Origin: Sthenelais limicola
Lineage: Eukaryota; Annelida; Polychaeta; Phyllodocida; Sigalionidae
Length of the DNA: 64,000 bases
Direction of reading: 5' to 3'
Assembly: GCA_942159475.1 (NCBI GenBank)
Contig: OW804098.1
Span: 78,671,178-78,735,177, forward strand
Part shown: in pieces, positions 46,193 through 60,023 of the stretch
How the letters are laid out: the number at the start of each line of letters is the position of its first letter
Numbering within the stretch: position 1 is the first letter of the stretch
Program-made: the position numbers and the translations under genes
The notes under the pieces: model-generated
The model's input: only the letters and a program-made list of their open reading frames with translations
Told to the model about the DNA's origin: nothing
The model's database searches: none

Positions 46193-47154
46193 GACGGGTA
46201 CATTGCTAGTATCATATATAATCTTATCATCTGGTAACATGGGTAGGCCTAGTAAAGGAACCAAATGTACCGTAGCACTTTAAGGTTAGGGGTTCTTTCT
46301 CTTTCTTAGGGGTCTTTCTAGGCTGGTACTTGGTAATATCAATGTGTGAAATAGCGAATGGGAGACCGTCAGTCCATGCCAAACATCCACATCATCGCCG
46401 GAGTCTTGCTATGAATAGGTTTATAGGATAATTAGTTTACCGCTTTTTATATAGCACATGGACAATGTCGCATACTGTTGATAGATAATAAATCTTATAC
46501 ATGAAGTTCTAAATATAACGATTATGATAAATCTTGCACATGAATTACATTATATATATAACGATACTTTTCTCAAATAACAAGCTGACTTCAGATGTGT
46601 TGCATATCAATTCTGTTGAACTTTGCACATGTCTTGTCTTACACATGAGGTATGATGCCTAAGTATGAATATTTCAATCACTGACAGTCAGTTCTAGGGG
46701 AACGGGTTTTATAAAGACCCAGAGGCGTGATTGGCATCAGTTTGTTAATGAAGCAAATTAATGAAATTAATGTGGCTGAAACAGAGTAATTCAATTTTTG
46801 TATTAAATCATTCTTTATGAAACAGATTAATAAATTTGAATGTTTCTCAAATACATTTTTATTATTGGTCCTTTATAAATCAGCTTTTCAAATATTATTC
46901 CAGGTGGCATCCAGATACCTCTTCATGGAAGCATTGGAGAGAACCTAGTTTTCCTCCTGCTTCCTTTCTGCACTCACAGTAGCGACATCTAGTGTTCACC
47001 CATAGTAAATTATTACAATTTTCATCACTGCCACAAGTCACCCCCAAGTACTGCCACCACAAGTCCAACACCAACACCAACACCACACTAATCTCAAACA
47101 CACATCTTATCACTAATTTTGAAACTCACGCTAAGTAAAAAAAAAAAAGTCACA

Positions 47155-48867
47155 ATGGGAAACACTGCCGCCAGAGATAAGATGCGCCACTCGTCAGGAG
47201 AAGATTCTGGACCAACGATGTTACCACGAGAAGATTACGACCTCTACTCTGCTGCCTCCATGGAGGAAAGTGATGAATTTGCACCTGGAACCTTTAGGGT
47301 TCGTAGTTTTTTAATTCTTCATCTCCAGCTTATTTCACTTAAAACTCATGTATCCGTTAACTCAAAAATCAAAATTGAGCTACATAATAATATATCCAGG
47401 ATAGTATAAATATAAGTAAGATAGGGGGAGTCCACCCTGAGTAGAGATAGTATCAATAACAATGATCTGCTCCCCACAGACTAATTCATTTTGAAAGTCG
47501 ATGCTATGTGTCCTGGGGTATACTTAAAAAAAAACGAGTTCAAGATTTAGATATAAGGAGTCCGTACAAACAAATAATTGATAGTTGCTCTATTACATTT
47601 AATTAAAAAGATGTTGGTTGTGGGAACTGCTAACCGTGGGGAAGGGTGAATTGTTGAACGATGAGTGGGTGAAAATAAAGACTTCTGTGGAGGAATCTGT
47701 GTGTTGCACTTTTTTTATTTTTCCAGACTTACAGTGAAAAGCCTTTAATTTAATTAAAAAAAACATGTAAAAATTCCAACTTGGAGAGACTCTTTATGCA
47801 TTTTGCTTTTTTACATTTTTTATTCGTGTTTTATTGGTAAGTATTCTTTTAAGTCTGTTGGTTCAGTAATAAATGACCAATTTTTTTTTAGAAAATTTTT
47901 ATTGAGTCCAGTTCCGTTGCGTTGTACAATGGTAATCTCATGGAACCCAGCTAATGACCTCACTGATGAATGTGTCCTAAAGGACACACATGCCTGGAGC
48001 AAAAACTGTATGAAATATGGTCTTGAAATTATGTACGTTTTGTTGGTATTCAAGGCTTAACATACCATCGGACACTTATTTAAAGGTAAATGCCAGCGTT
48101 CAATAAAAAAAGAAGCAATCATTGAATCTTTTTAAACTTTGGATTTAGAAAGAAGATGGTTGGGAGAACCAAAAAAGCCAATAAAAACCATATGTCATTG
48201 AATTAGTTTTTATTTCAGGGACCATTGAAATTTACTACCATTCACTATAGGAGTCAATGGGAAATTTGTTTTCCCCCATTTTGTTCAGAATTTCAGATGA
48301 TTGAATCATTTGATTTCCTTTCAAATATGCATATACATATCTGACCTATTATTGTACACTCCCATTTAAAAAGAATAGGGGGTCATTGAACTAAAAAATA
48401 GTAATCAGCTGAACTTGTTTCATGATGATCGAGTTAAAAAATGGGTACATGTGTCATCGTCAAAGCTGAATAATTTTTTTGAAGTATGTTCAACCCTGTT
48501 TTTTATTTGATTACAAGAACCAAATTGCATTATTCTGGTCTGAAATCGTGTAAAAACTGATAATATAATATGGTTTTCCCGCATTGACATCCATAGTGAA
48601 TGGTAGTAAACTTCAGTCATCCCTAAAATACAACCTGTTTTTTGTATTCACCCAACCATGTTCTTTCTCAAGATGAAGTTTGAACAAAATAATGTTAGGC
48701 TACTACTATTTTTCATGCATTAGTTCCTTGAATTCCCGCCAGCAGCAGTGCTGACGACGCTGGCATTTACCTTTAATTAATAGCAGCATAGTTATGTCCA
48801 AGGCAGGCCTCAGCTCAGAAAATTGTATGTTTGTGTTCAGTTAGGGACTGTTCATAATAAGCCACTG

Positions 48868-48898
<31 letters not shown>

Positions 48899-51800
48899 GG
48901 GGGGGGGGAGGGGAGAATTTTGCAAAAGATTCTTGTCCAAAGTTTTATGACCCACCCTTAAAGTCTTGTGCAAAATTTCTTGCACCCCCCCCCCCCTTGA
49001 AAGTTTGTGCAAAATTTCATGACACCCCCCTACATCATTATAGTTCTGAGTCTGTGCAAAAAAATGCCCCCCCCCCCCCTACACACAGTTTTAGAGTCTG
49101 CACAAAAAAGGTGTCCCCCCCCCCCCACCCCCTTCTGAAAATTCTGCTGCCACCCTAGTGTAGTGGTTTAAAAAAACAGTCCCTTAGTGGTTCTCCTGAT
49201 AATAAATCTCAGAAGACTTCCTATTCCCCAAGTGATATGCTTCTAAGCCTAAGGAGTGTTCAGCATCAGCTAGCGTCGGATGGAATCGCTCATGTTGTAT
49301 CCTACTTTCTGTGCACCAAGGAAGGACACCTAGGGAAGAAGTCGAAAGCAGCCCAGGAGGTAAACAACTCCCATCCTTCTTCCCCTGTCAACGGAACATG
49401 GACTCGCCCATCTGACCTCATTCTTGGACGAGACAGAACTGACCTACTTATGTCGGGGTCCCCCTTCCTGTTCCAGTGCTAGATTATGGGAGCGAGGCGA
49501 AAACCTCCCCATAACAATTTTGCACTATGAATCTCCGGACTAGATAAGGAATACCTTTTTCAGTGCTGCCGTTTGCAACCGAAATTGCATTGTATTTGGC
49601 GGACAAGTTTGAGGAAAACGCACGTACGCTTTAACATCTGTGGGGCGTGATAGTTTTACTCCGCTCAAGACAAGAGGCAAGGCGTATTAGTACTCAGTGA
49701 CGCACGTGGTAGAAGAGACAAGTGTTGACTTCACATGAACAAGGCACACACTCTACTATAGTATCTACTAGAATTTCGGTGGGAACGAAGGATTGTCAAT
49801 ACACTTTAATGGATCTATTATGGGTAGACTTCGAGTGAGGAGGCTACAATGTATTGCCTTTTCATTTTTGGGCCCTAATGATTGAATGTTTGGCATCTGT
49901 TTCCCCCATACTAGCTCCTGCTGCTGTAGTTGTGGTTGACAACTGACAGCCACAGGCTGTTGTTTATTTTGCTAGTTTCTGCACGTGAGCACGTAGAAGA
50001 ACGGCCCGCGCGAATTCGCCTCGTATTCTTCATGAAAGACGAGAGCTCACCCCACTAGTAAATGGCACCAGAGCCATACACCAAATTTGGTGTATGGCTC
50101 TGATGGCACTATGTTCTCCCTCGAGCGTGACAATGACATTTCTATTGTCGTGAACCACGCCCCGGGTAGAGCTAGAGGGCACATTCGATGTTTCATCGGG
50201 TGTTTCATATTGTCTATTCTGTTTAATTTTCAATTAGACCTACCGTAGTCCTACACTACAGTGTAACTATAACCCACGATTTTTAATTGATTAAATTTCA
50301 CAAGTGACATTATCAATGAATCCCTGAAAATTTTAAATAATCATTATCTTTACATCTCTATGAACATGCTGAGATTTTTTTATTTATAATCCATGGTTGC
50401 CTAATCGTATTTAATCAACTCATAATACCACTAAAGTATGTATACAATACACACCATAGCCTACTTTGCTACATTATATAATTGTTGTGGGTATTTTTGG
50501 CCAAGAAATCAAAATTAAAACCAGCTAGACCTAATTTTGCTAATAAGAGAATGCTTTATTCGTTAGTTAGAATCTGAATCTGGTTGTCTCCAGAGGTTGT
50601 ATCCCAAAAGAACATCACATGTAGTATTTCAATTTCCCTGCTATGAACTCTTAGTTACTGATTGATACTGGTTACCAGTATGTATGAATTTACCGGAATT
50701 ATATGCATTTAAATGTGACACATTGTGCTGTATAATATTATCATGATATATGTATTTTTACAAATCAAGGAAGAAACCATGCCTCACAGAAAGATGTAGC
50801 ATTTGTTAAAACAATTCTGGAAGTGACATGCGATTAATTTAGAGCTATTGATATGGGTTACCTTATGCGTTGTATAGCTATCATAGCTTATGCGTTGCAT
50901 ACCGTATAATCTCCCAAGTATACTAAGTCTTTGCAGGCATTTCCTTTTTAAGCCTGATCTGAGAACCCAAGTACGATCAACTAATAATACTCGGATACTG
51001 TATACGTGATACGTTTTTGGGATGTACATGAAATATAAACCGTTTCACATCAGTGTCCGCCTGTTACCTACTCTAAATAGGAATTCAAAGGAATAATAAC
51101 AATCACATGATGAAGAGGAAAAAAAGCAACCCCACCTCCTGGCCTATACCAGAAAATGCTCAGTCAGTGCCTAGAAATGTGATAGGGAGCCCCTACAACC
51201 ATGAGGGCAGGTCTTCCAATGCTTTTACACAGTGGCAATATCGCAGGAATCGCACGACCAGCGAAGGCAGTGACGACTTCAGCATCGACGGTGCAACTTG
51301 TCGCCTTGCCTCCACACCGCAAACTAACCCATACCCCTGGTTTTCTGAATGGAATGAACGACACCCTGAACCCGAACCCAATAAAGACTTGGTAATGACA
51401 CTCCAGAAATTCTCTCTACATTTTTAACGCATAAACTGCTTTCTATGTTGTTGGAAAATTTCTGTTATAGTTAATCCTATTTTAAGAGATGAAGGTTGTA
51501 CGGAGATGGATAATTGGGAAGGTTTACCTAATATAATTTTTATAATGTTAGGTATGGCAGCACCCTACTCTTATCTGGATTTACTAGAAAGTTACTGCAT
51601 GACTTTGTTTACAATCTACACGGCCAATCATGGTCTGTGGGGCGTGTCGAGCTGTTCTGCCTGTGTGTGCACGTACGGTCATATATGACTTGTGAGTTTG
51701 GTGGTTGACTCAATAATAGATATAATGAATTAGATGAGAGGTAATTATGAAAATGCATCCACTGTATGTAGGTTATATAGACCAATAGTCGAAATCCACC

Positions 51801-54800
51801 TCCTAGTGTCCAAAGACACTACAGTCCTTATGTATTATTAGAAAATTCGCGTTAATGATTGATTTTCACAGGTAGACAGGTTTGGTTATCAGTTTATTTG
51901 CTCATCTCTGTTCTGTTAAACTGCATCAGTTCAGTTCGGGGTTCAGACTTGCATGGTTTGGGAAACAATAGTATTCTTTCTATGCCTGTGTAAACCCAAT
52001 TTCCGCCATTGTGACGTTTGAAAACAATGGTTGTATACTATATCAACTTGGATCTTGTTCCATGAATTGAACCTCCTCTTATAGAAAGGCAGTCCATAGC
52101 AGCCAGACCTCATTTTTATGTGTCATATGATATCCAATGAGAAACATCACCGTAATCGTTGATGCCTGCTGAAATATTAGCTACGTTAATCGTATGTCCT
52201 TAAAGCATAATAATAATAAATTGTGAACTTGTTGATAAGATGCTGTGGCATTGCTATGTCGGGCATTGCATGTAGCATCGATTTAATTTATTCATATTGG
52301 TGCGGTCCTGCATGGATATGTTTTATGTGCTAATTTTAGTTCAGCGAATTTTTAAGCATCTCAACCACTATAATATCTAAGCTCTGGGGTCTTAAAAAGT
52401 GTATGGGACCATTTTGCCACCTAGTCACTGGCTATAAAATCCAATGTCTTTTATGCTTCTCCCTTACAAGTTCAGTGGTAGTACAGGAGAGTGAGCAACT
52501 CGTTTTAAACCCTTACAAGTTCAGATAAGGGTTTCATTACCACTTATTGAGGTTTTGTTACAGGACGTGTTAACGTTGACCCCAATGGTTTTTGTGACAA
52601 TGAATTTTACATATAGTATATATGGCAGCACCTCTTTCTCTTCTCAGTCTTAACTTCCAAAAACGTTCAATTGTTCTGTCAATATTGAAAAAGTCACTAT
52701 GGCGACACCTACTAGGTAACAGACCGCTACAGGCATAGGAAATGGCGGCAGGTAGCCATTGATTCGCACATTTAGACTTTGTTCTCTAAGATTACAGTTA
52801 ATCTGTACTAATGTATATATACTGTTCGAGAGCTTTGTAAAGAATGTAAGAGTGCAAACACTGCTTTGATTTTGAGCAACATGGTGTAATTTGATAGTAA
52901 AAGGGATCGCAAATTCCTTTTCTGTATCATGGTAACGTTACCCCCATACTTTAGGAATATTTCTGAGTGGAATTACAGAGAAAGTAACATATAATACCGT
53001 ATTTCACACACTTGGCCTTGATTATACACAACATATAGAAGTATTCCAACCATTCATTACTAAGGATAGGGTTCATATAGATGAGAATTGGCCAAAAGAA
53101 GTATTCCAACCATTCATTACTAAGGATAGGGTTCATATAGATGAGAATTGGCCAAAATAGAGAGCTGAATCGATGGTTAACTGCCACCATTTTTTATGCC
53201 TGTAGCGGTCCGTTACCTAGTAGGTGTCGCCATAGTGAAAAGTAAAGACAGAATTTGCTTTCACAAATTGGTTTAGCTTTAGGTAGATAGTGTGTTGTAT
53301 TCGGCATACTCACTATCCAACGTCTTTAGGTATATAATAGTAATCTAAATGTAGTTTTTTTTTATAGCTGCTACAGAACTCATAGATGAAAATTATTATT
53401 GAGGAACATTTTTTTTACCGAAGTATGTTTTACAGGGTGTTGGTGACCACGATGGTCTGAGTCGGATGCGGACTAGTGGCTTATCTTCGGATGAAAACGG
53501 CCAAAAAGTACTTCCCACCGTCTTCAAATGGGAAGGTGGGGGTAAAACTGTCTACATATCTGGAAGCTTCGACAATTGGCATACCAAACTCCCCATGGTG
53601 AAAAGGTTAGCTTTACTTGATTCATTTAGATATTTTTTAGCGTTTCGTTGTTTTTGATTGTAATTGTTATAACATTTATTTAACCTAAAATTTCGGAAAC
53701 GGGTTTTCTAAGATGCTCATGGATTAACTGCAAATCAAATTGAGGACTTTATTTTAGGCTAACTAACTTACAATAACAAATTGAATCGATTTGAATATCA
53801 ATAAATTGTAGAGAATTGCATAATTGAAATTCCACTTTTCTCAATAAGGAGTCTAAGATATCCGAATTTTTAATACATTATAACAACCAGCCTACCAACT
53901 ACAACTACTCAATCAAAAGGTGACCCACCATTTGTAGCACGTAGTTTGCACCGTTTGAATGATAAACATATTTTGCAACTTAAGCAATAAGCATGATAAT
54001 CCTCTAATACCAGAATTATATTCTTGTTTCAGTCATGGAGATTTCTACACCATTGTTGATTTGTTGGAAGGAACTCATGAGTATAAATTTTTCGTAGATG
54101 GACAATGGGTCTGTGATGATATGCAGGTAAACTATTACATATGAATGGAGTTCATAGACATTTTAACTTTAGTTGTTTTACTATCGATATTCCCAATGAA
54201 CATATTTTTAAACGGTAAACCATGAAACTAAAGATAAAGACCATAAAACCATTTGCCTTTTCTATTTTGAATACGCTCTAAGCCTCTTAGAATACTGTAC
54301 CTGTTATGGTAGAGTGGATTTCAATTGAGCAGTAAAACCTGTATCTAGAATTTTTTCCTTTTGGTAGTTCTTTTTTTAAATACTGACTTGACATGGTAAT
54401 CTTTTGAAGTTTTAGTCGCTTTCATTTTAGTAACCCTTGTTTCTTGTTGCAGCCCAAAAAGGGAAACGATGTGGGATCCGAAAACAATGTGATTGCTGTC
54501 AAATCTTCGGATTTTGAAGTGTTTGAAGCTCTTGATATGGATAGCGTGAGCACGGGTCACCATGAAGGTTTGTATTTATTTCAACTATAACGTATTCGTT
54601 TGTCTAAGACATTTAGGAAAGCCTCCCTGTTGAGTGTTTTAATCTAGAATAAAACACTCCTTTTCTGAGACAATACTTTGAGTTCTTTTGTATTCAATAT
54701 CTACTGTAAATTGCTCAATTCTTGTCCCGCGACAAAGGAGAAGCGGAGCTAAAGCCTTGACGTTCTCTTTCTTTGCTAGATAAATGTTATATATTTTGGC

Positions 54801-57555
54801 AAAATGCGGAACTCTTCGTATCCATACACCTTGCCGTCACCGAATTTTCGGGGCATGACTGGTCATTATAGCGCCCGCTCTCCCCCACTAACAATCACTC
54901 TACCTATAAATAACTCTCCAAAACACACCGGTCACTTTTCACCTCTCCCCTCACTTCAACTTCAAACGTCGATCACGACGCACCTCTAAATTTTCCCACC
55001 CACCCACACCTATTTCTCATCATTCATACTTCATTATCTTCATTATATTACTTATTTCAATTAATTATCATCATATCTCACATTGTAATGATATTACAAA
55101 TATCATTTGCTATTTATAGTTTTTTTCTAGAAAAATCCCCAGGCCCTCAACCTCCTCCATTCCCTCAATTTCGCCCCCCCCCCCCAACACACACACACAC
55201 CAACTGTCATTTCAGCACAGAATTTCAATTTGTCAAATGTATATTTTTTCATTTTGATATATAAAGGCTCCGCTGGTTCGCCACCTGGAGAATACTCACA
55301 GGAGATTCCTCCACGTTCCTCAGGACACAGTTGGCATCACGGTGGGCCTCCCATTCTACCCCCTCATCTCCTACAAGTCATCCTCAACAAGGAAATCCCA
55401 TTACACGTGAGCTATCCTCTCCTAGTCTCTGCCTTGGTATACATTGTATGTTACCTACTACCCAAGGTTTACATAGATACCATTGTAGGTCTTCGCATAT
55501 GGAACTATGAATCGTATTGAACAAAACACTTATACGTTATTCCGTCTTTACCAACAAAAAATAGTTTTAATGCAAGTAAACGAGACATTTGTGGCACATG
55601 TGCTAGAAACAGTTTTCCTCTCGGTATTATTTGTATTTCAGAAAACATTTATTGATCCAAACGTTAACGTAGAATATCATTTCTAATGATATTCTTGAAT
55701 TATAGATAGTAAATGTTAATCGTTGTTTTTCATTCTTTCAGTGCGAACCCACACTTTTGCCAGAACCTAATCACGTCATGTTAAACCATCTATATGCCCT
55801 GTCTATCAAGGTGAGTTCGTTATTGTTCACTATTGAGATCTATTTCAGAGATGCCAGTCTTCAGGGAATTTTTAAATGGCTTTTTAAAAAAATGCAATTT
55901 AAATACAAATTTATGAAAATACTATTTCATATCATGGGTTACTTTAGCTCAACCCTTCCCAATACGTTCCCACCCCAATGCAATTAATTACTCTCCTGGT
56001 CATCAACATTCTTAAGATCTCTTGGAGTGATGAAAGAATTAAATAATTATGTCTGCAATGCTAAGCCTATGGGAGTTTTGCACTTCCTCTCAACAAACTG
56101 ATGCAGTGGCGCACCTCAAGAAGTCACTGCCATGAACTACTTAGCCTCCCTATTGTGAACATACCTGTCGGGACGGGCGGGGCGGGGAGAAAGCTGAGAA
56201 GGTAGCTATGTGGCTCAATGCAGTCAAAAGTTGTTTTCAATTTATTCCAGGGAGGAGGACCCCGCCCCCACACCCTACTGGATTTTTCCCAACCCTCACT
56301 GGCATCTTTGTTATATATTTATTTTTATCTTTGCTGACAAGATGTTAGATGTATTAAAATCACTAATCCACTGACTGCCTTTTGAAAGAACTATGGCCCC
56401 GGTGATCTTGATGTAAACAAGAAATAAGCGCTGAATTTATAGTACAGTAACAGAAATAAGGGCTCGTTACTATGTTCCATAAGTATCCAGTAGAGGTCCT
56501 CAGACTCTTTATTCGTCTTATCGCCTGGTCAATGTCATTATGCGTCACAAAGTCAGGGGTCATTACTAACTGGAATCATGCACTCGCCAGCAGGACTAGT
56601 AGAGAATAAAAACCACTAGTCCTTATAGAAATGTGGTAGTCCTTACAATATTGTCGGATATATTTCAGCATATCTTTTGCTGCAAGGTAGAGGAGGGGTC
56701 GGGGGGCGGGGCAGGGAATGACAAATGCATGGAATAAAATTGAAAATATCTTATAATTGGTTGTGAAGCCAATGAAAAGTGAATCTGTATTCATGTTAAA
56801 TATTGGAGACAAAAATCTGTTCACTTTATTTCTTCGAAAATTAAAAGATAAGTAAAACAAATACAATGCATGAAGGTAATGCAATTTCACCTGAAATCAG
56901 ATAATTTCCTCGGCAGATTCAGTCTTTAATACTGTGTACCAATTATTCACCAGGTGTCTTTGAATATTAAACTTTAGAACTGCATTAGAGATACCAAAAG
57001 AGTTTTCTTAATTAACCTGAATCGGTGAAGGTGAATAGAGCAGCAGAACACAGAAAAATGATAGTCCAGTTTGAATAATCACGAATGCCCACTATATACA
57101 GGCTCTATCTCTGGCAATGGGAATGGCAATGAAGTTGCCGCATAAATACACATGATTAGAGCGTTAATTTCGAACCTTGTGAATGCAATGTAGGTAGGCC
57201 AGTTTAGAGTCTGAAAATAGGGTTGAAAATTCCTCAGAAATGTTCACTCGCCTACAAGACGAGTGACCAGGTGATATCTACTAGTCCTTACAAAATTCTG
57301 GTCGCGGACGAGCGTTAATCATGACCCTGGAAGTACACTACTGCCCTGTTAGGAGTTCAGTATAAAAAATATCGGAAGTCTGAACTTGTGTCAACCTATT
57401 GCAACAGATTCTATCCCATCTATTCTATTTAAAAATGGCTCTTCCATTCAATTAACGAATCTCATCTTCTCTTTCAGGACGGAGTTATGGTTCTTAGTGC
57501 CACGCATCGCTACAGGAAGAAATATGTCACCACTCTTTTGTATAAACCAATATGA
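47155..57555 (+). CDS. PRKAB: AMP-activated protein kinase beta subunit, 7 coding exons
   Basis: Coding exons: 47155-47298, 53436-53605, 54033-54126, 54453-54567, 55267-55406, 55742-55810, 57478-57555; phases agree, 269 aa (human beta1 270, beta2 272). It starts MGNTAARDK, the N-myristoylation signal of AMPK beta; this ATG was preferred over one 36 nt upstream for that reason. The CBM48 glycogen-binding module spans about 76-155 with Trp96, Lys123 and Trp130 in the positions of human Trp100, Lys126 and Trp133. Ser105 sits in LPMVKSHGDF, equivalent to the human Ser108 autophosphorylation and drug-site residue; its codon is split by intron 2. The C-terminal scaffold domain (PPILPPHLLQVILNK to the end TTLLYKPI) binds the alpha and gamma subunits. 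It is the scaffold of the cellular energy-sensing kinase. The exon 1 donor (AGG|GTTCGT) is weak. Confidence 0.95.
48844..49183. mobile_element. Miniature Harbinger-like element in AMPK beta intron 1
   Basis: The ends GGGACTGTT and AACAGTCCC are inverted, with weaker similarity beyond, and TTA stands on both sides (48841-48843, 49184-49186). GGG termini with a 3-bp TWA duplication are typical of PIF/Harbinger. The 340-bp interior is a G/C homopolymer-rich minisatellite of GTGCAAAATTT-CACCCCC units, non-coding. Confidence 0.7.
49213..49359 (+). CDS. Possible phase-0 cassette exon of AMPK beta
   Basis: An acceptor AAATCTCAG at 49204-49212 and a donor GAG|GTAAAC at 49360 bound 147 nt that stay open in the phase required by exon 1 (ends phase 0) and the CBM exon at 53436 (begins phase 0). 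It would insert 49 residues between the myristoylated N-terminus and the CBM. No similarity to known AMPK beta is recognised, and the canonical join without it already gives the normal family length. It begins 27 nt after the Harbinger-like element's target duplication. It may be chance. Confidence 0.25.
51107..51391 (+). CDS. Possible alternative first exon of AMPK beta
   Basis: An ATG-started frame of 95 codons ends at a donor CTTG|GTAATG in phase 0, which joins in frame to the CBM exon at 53436. Upstream the frame is closed by a TAA at 51074, and the nearby TAG acceptor would not be in the right phase for exon 1, so if used this is a first exon with its own promoter. It encodes a basic start (MMKRKKSNPTSWPIPEN), an RRNRTTSEGSDD stretch that looks like a basophilic kinase site, and an acidic/Pro end. 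The resulting isoform would lack the MGNT myristoylation signal. No homologue is recognised. Confidence 0.35.
52695..53237. mobile_element. MITE with 71-bp terminal inverted repeats in AMPK beta intron
   Basis: The left end from 52695 (CACTATGGCGACACCTACTA...) and the right end to 53237 are inverted copies over about 71 bp with roughly 8 mismatches. AAAAGT stands on both sides (52689-52694 and 53238-53243), a 6-bp target duplication. The interior is non-coding and contains a recent 60-bp duplication. The superfamily is not assigned. Confidence 0.85.
53041..53160. repeat. Near-perfect 60-bp tandem duplication inside the MITE
   Basis: Bases 53041-53100 and 53101-53160 are identical for the first 57 nt (they differ only at the end, GAA versus TAG; the preceding GAA at 53038-53040 shows the unit could be phased as 53038-53097). 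With near-zero divergence it must be recent or under-collapsed in assembly. Confidence 0.9.
55998..56090 (+). repeat. Dispersed repeat, copy 2
   Basis: Same family as 13946-14033, same orientation, here in the last intron of the AMPK beta gene. Confidence 0.6.
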
Positions 57556-60023
57556 ATGTTACAAGATTGTCGAAGATGAAGAAATGTAGCTCTTGTTTAA
57601 ATGCCGCTGTAGAATATATGCGAATCGCTTCCAATGTAAATGCTTCATGTTAGTGCTCTTGTCTGAGTTACCAGATTTTCTTTAATTGGATATGTTCCAG
57701 TGTTAAGTACAATGAGAAGTAAAATTTTACTTTGCCATGATTATGGATGGTAACTTTGTTACCCAACTTACCGCAGACATGATTGATTTGCATTCCTGTA
57801 TTTTCAGGTTTGTTAGTTACCAATTAAGTTGCTTCGCGATAATCCCGTTCTATATCCTGCTTCTACTGTTAACCAGCTGGACATAAAGGGAGTCTTCCGC
57901 TGCGGTGTCCTAATTTCTGGTAAAAGAAGCTGAAAAATACCTCTGGACGTTTTTAGCATTTATCTGTAAAAAAATGTTATATGACAAGAAAAGACAAATT
58001 ATATCTGCTCGGTTTCACCGGTAGAAATATAATCGTACATATATCTATTCAGGTTTCGCTCCACAAGAAGTTCTAATACTGATGATGCCGTTTCAATAAA
58101 AACTGAAAAGGTTCTTTTATTACCGGCTGGTATTCACTAGTACATTTTGTGGGTCATAATTGGTCACTTTCTAAACACCACCGTTTCCTTGTGATAGCCA
58201 AGCTTAGTTGCTAAACCATACATGTATATATTATATGTACATTTCTGTTCAGTTTCTTTCCAAGAATTCAACCTCAGAGCTCTTTTAAAAAGGTAAAGCT
58301 TGAACTGAACCCCATGCATCGCTTAAAAATATGTTGGTTATACCTCAATATGTCATAGCCTAAAATTTTACGCTACGTTTCAATGTTGATATCTGTCATT
58401 TCTTTGAGTAAAATTTGTCGAAGTTAATAACACCGACCTGAAGGAAACCCTCCATAGATATAATACTCGGGATATTGATATATATTGATCAAACGAAATC
58501 TGTAATTGTCCTTTTTGATTGTGTATCACGGGAATATTAGGTTTACCTAAGACTGAACACAAATAAAATTTTTCTAAAAAAAAATACCGTACACCTTAAA
58601 ATTGCAATGAAAAGTTCAGAATTTGTTGTATCTTTCCCAGTTTCCTGGCAAGAACGGTTACTGATTGACATATTATTTAAAGGCAAACATTTTGCACCAG
58701 AAAGTGTAACTCAGATGGCTTCTGTATGCATACATGTGCAGGTACGTATACCACTAGCCTTAGACAGATAGCTGTATAATGAGGCGAGTGATACCTTTCT
58801 TTACACATGTTCACTCCTTCACCTGTACATAGAACTACTTAAATATACTGGTGTTCAAAGATGCCCATGTAGTGCCATAAATTTCGTGACGCTGGTATGT
58901 TATTGTCACTTCATGCGTATTATATGAGAATGGATGTGCTCTTGTGATGACATAACCATGTCTCTTATTAATATATCTGATCAAAATGTATTCACTATTC
59001 CGTGGGGAATACTGATTGTCTGTTTCGACACTGAGGCACTTACTGCCCGGAACACGATAAAAGTATGATTCATGTGTATAAATATTATATGCAATAAAGC
59101 AAATTAAGATTGTACCAGTTGTTTGCCTTTTTATTTCTGAACTCCAACCTACTTTATTTATCGGGTCGGTATTTTCAAATGAAAGACTACTTCATTGTGT
59201 TTACTAGGTCAGAGATGATATTTAGGACCATTATAGGGGAGCACAGTCCGTGGCTAATTACCATATCGTGTAAAATTGGTAGTTTGAGGGGGCTCTGTGA
59301 AACACAAGAAAATAAGTATTACGACAATCGCAGTCTTTTTTATATAAGTATAGTTAAAAATGAATTTGAAATAATATAAACAATTGAACAAATCCGACCC
59401 GATATGGGGTTGTTCAAACCCAGCTCTTTTAACTTTGGACTTGCTCATATCTTCGAGGGATATTATTGAATATTGAATATTAACAGCTTCAGATGCTCAC
59501 CCATATCGACCGAGCATTTGGGCAATAGGAGTTTCGAAATACAGGTTTGTGACTGGTTAAGTGGAAGCGGGGCCTCGGTCACGTTTGTTTACTGTATTTT
59601 ACATTATGTGGTGACAGCTTCCAATGGGCACAGGGGAGGCCCCCATTAAGTCATTTTAGTCGCAGAAAAACGTCACGTATCCCAAACTTGAGGGTACAAG
59701 ACAACACCATGCACATTATTTGTGTAGTTACAGGATGATTTACCTGCTTCTGGAAAAATAAATGGGCAGGTAAATTGGACAAGTTTGACAAGATGACTGG
59801 TATCAATTCTTCTCCTTTCCGCACAAAACAAAGCAAAGTTTGTCCAGGTTTAATTAGGTGTAAAACCTACACCCAACAAATGTACAAAAGTATTTTCTAG
59901 TCACTTCAAGGATGAGCATATATCAGCTCAGAATCTTCATTGTACTTTATTTCCCTATAAGTACGGAAAACAAATACCAGAATGACCCGTCATTTGATGA
60001 GGCACGCAGACACTAGTCCAGCA

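Noticed and set aside
45606..46283. 225-codon Glu/Arg/Gly-rich ORF and its minus-strand Pro/Ser/Leu partner
   Set aside because: Both come from a polypurine tract, which lacks stop codons by composition.
47119..47154. Upstream in-frame ATG extending AMPK beta by 12 residues
   Set aside because: The downstream ATG gives the conserved MGNT myristoylation start, which requires Gly at position 2; the upstream start would abolish it.
48823..49158. 111-codon ORF with poly-Gly and poly-Pro
   Set aside because: It reads through G and C homopolymers of the Harbinger-like element.
52951..53190. 79-codon minus-strand ORF with a repeated FFWPILIYMNPILSNEW segment
   Set aside because: The repeat is just the translated 60-bp duplication inside a MITE.
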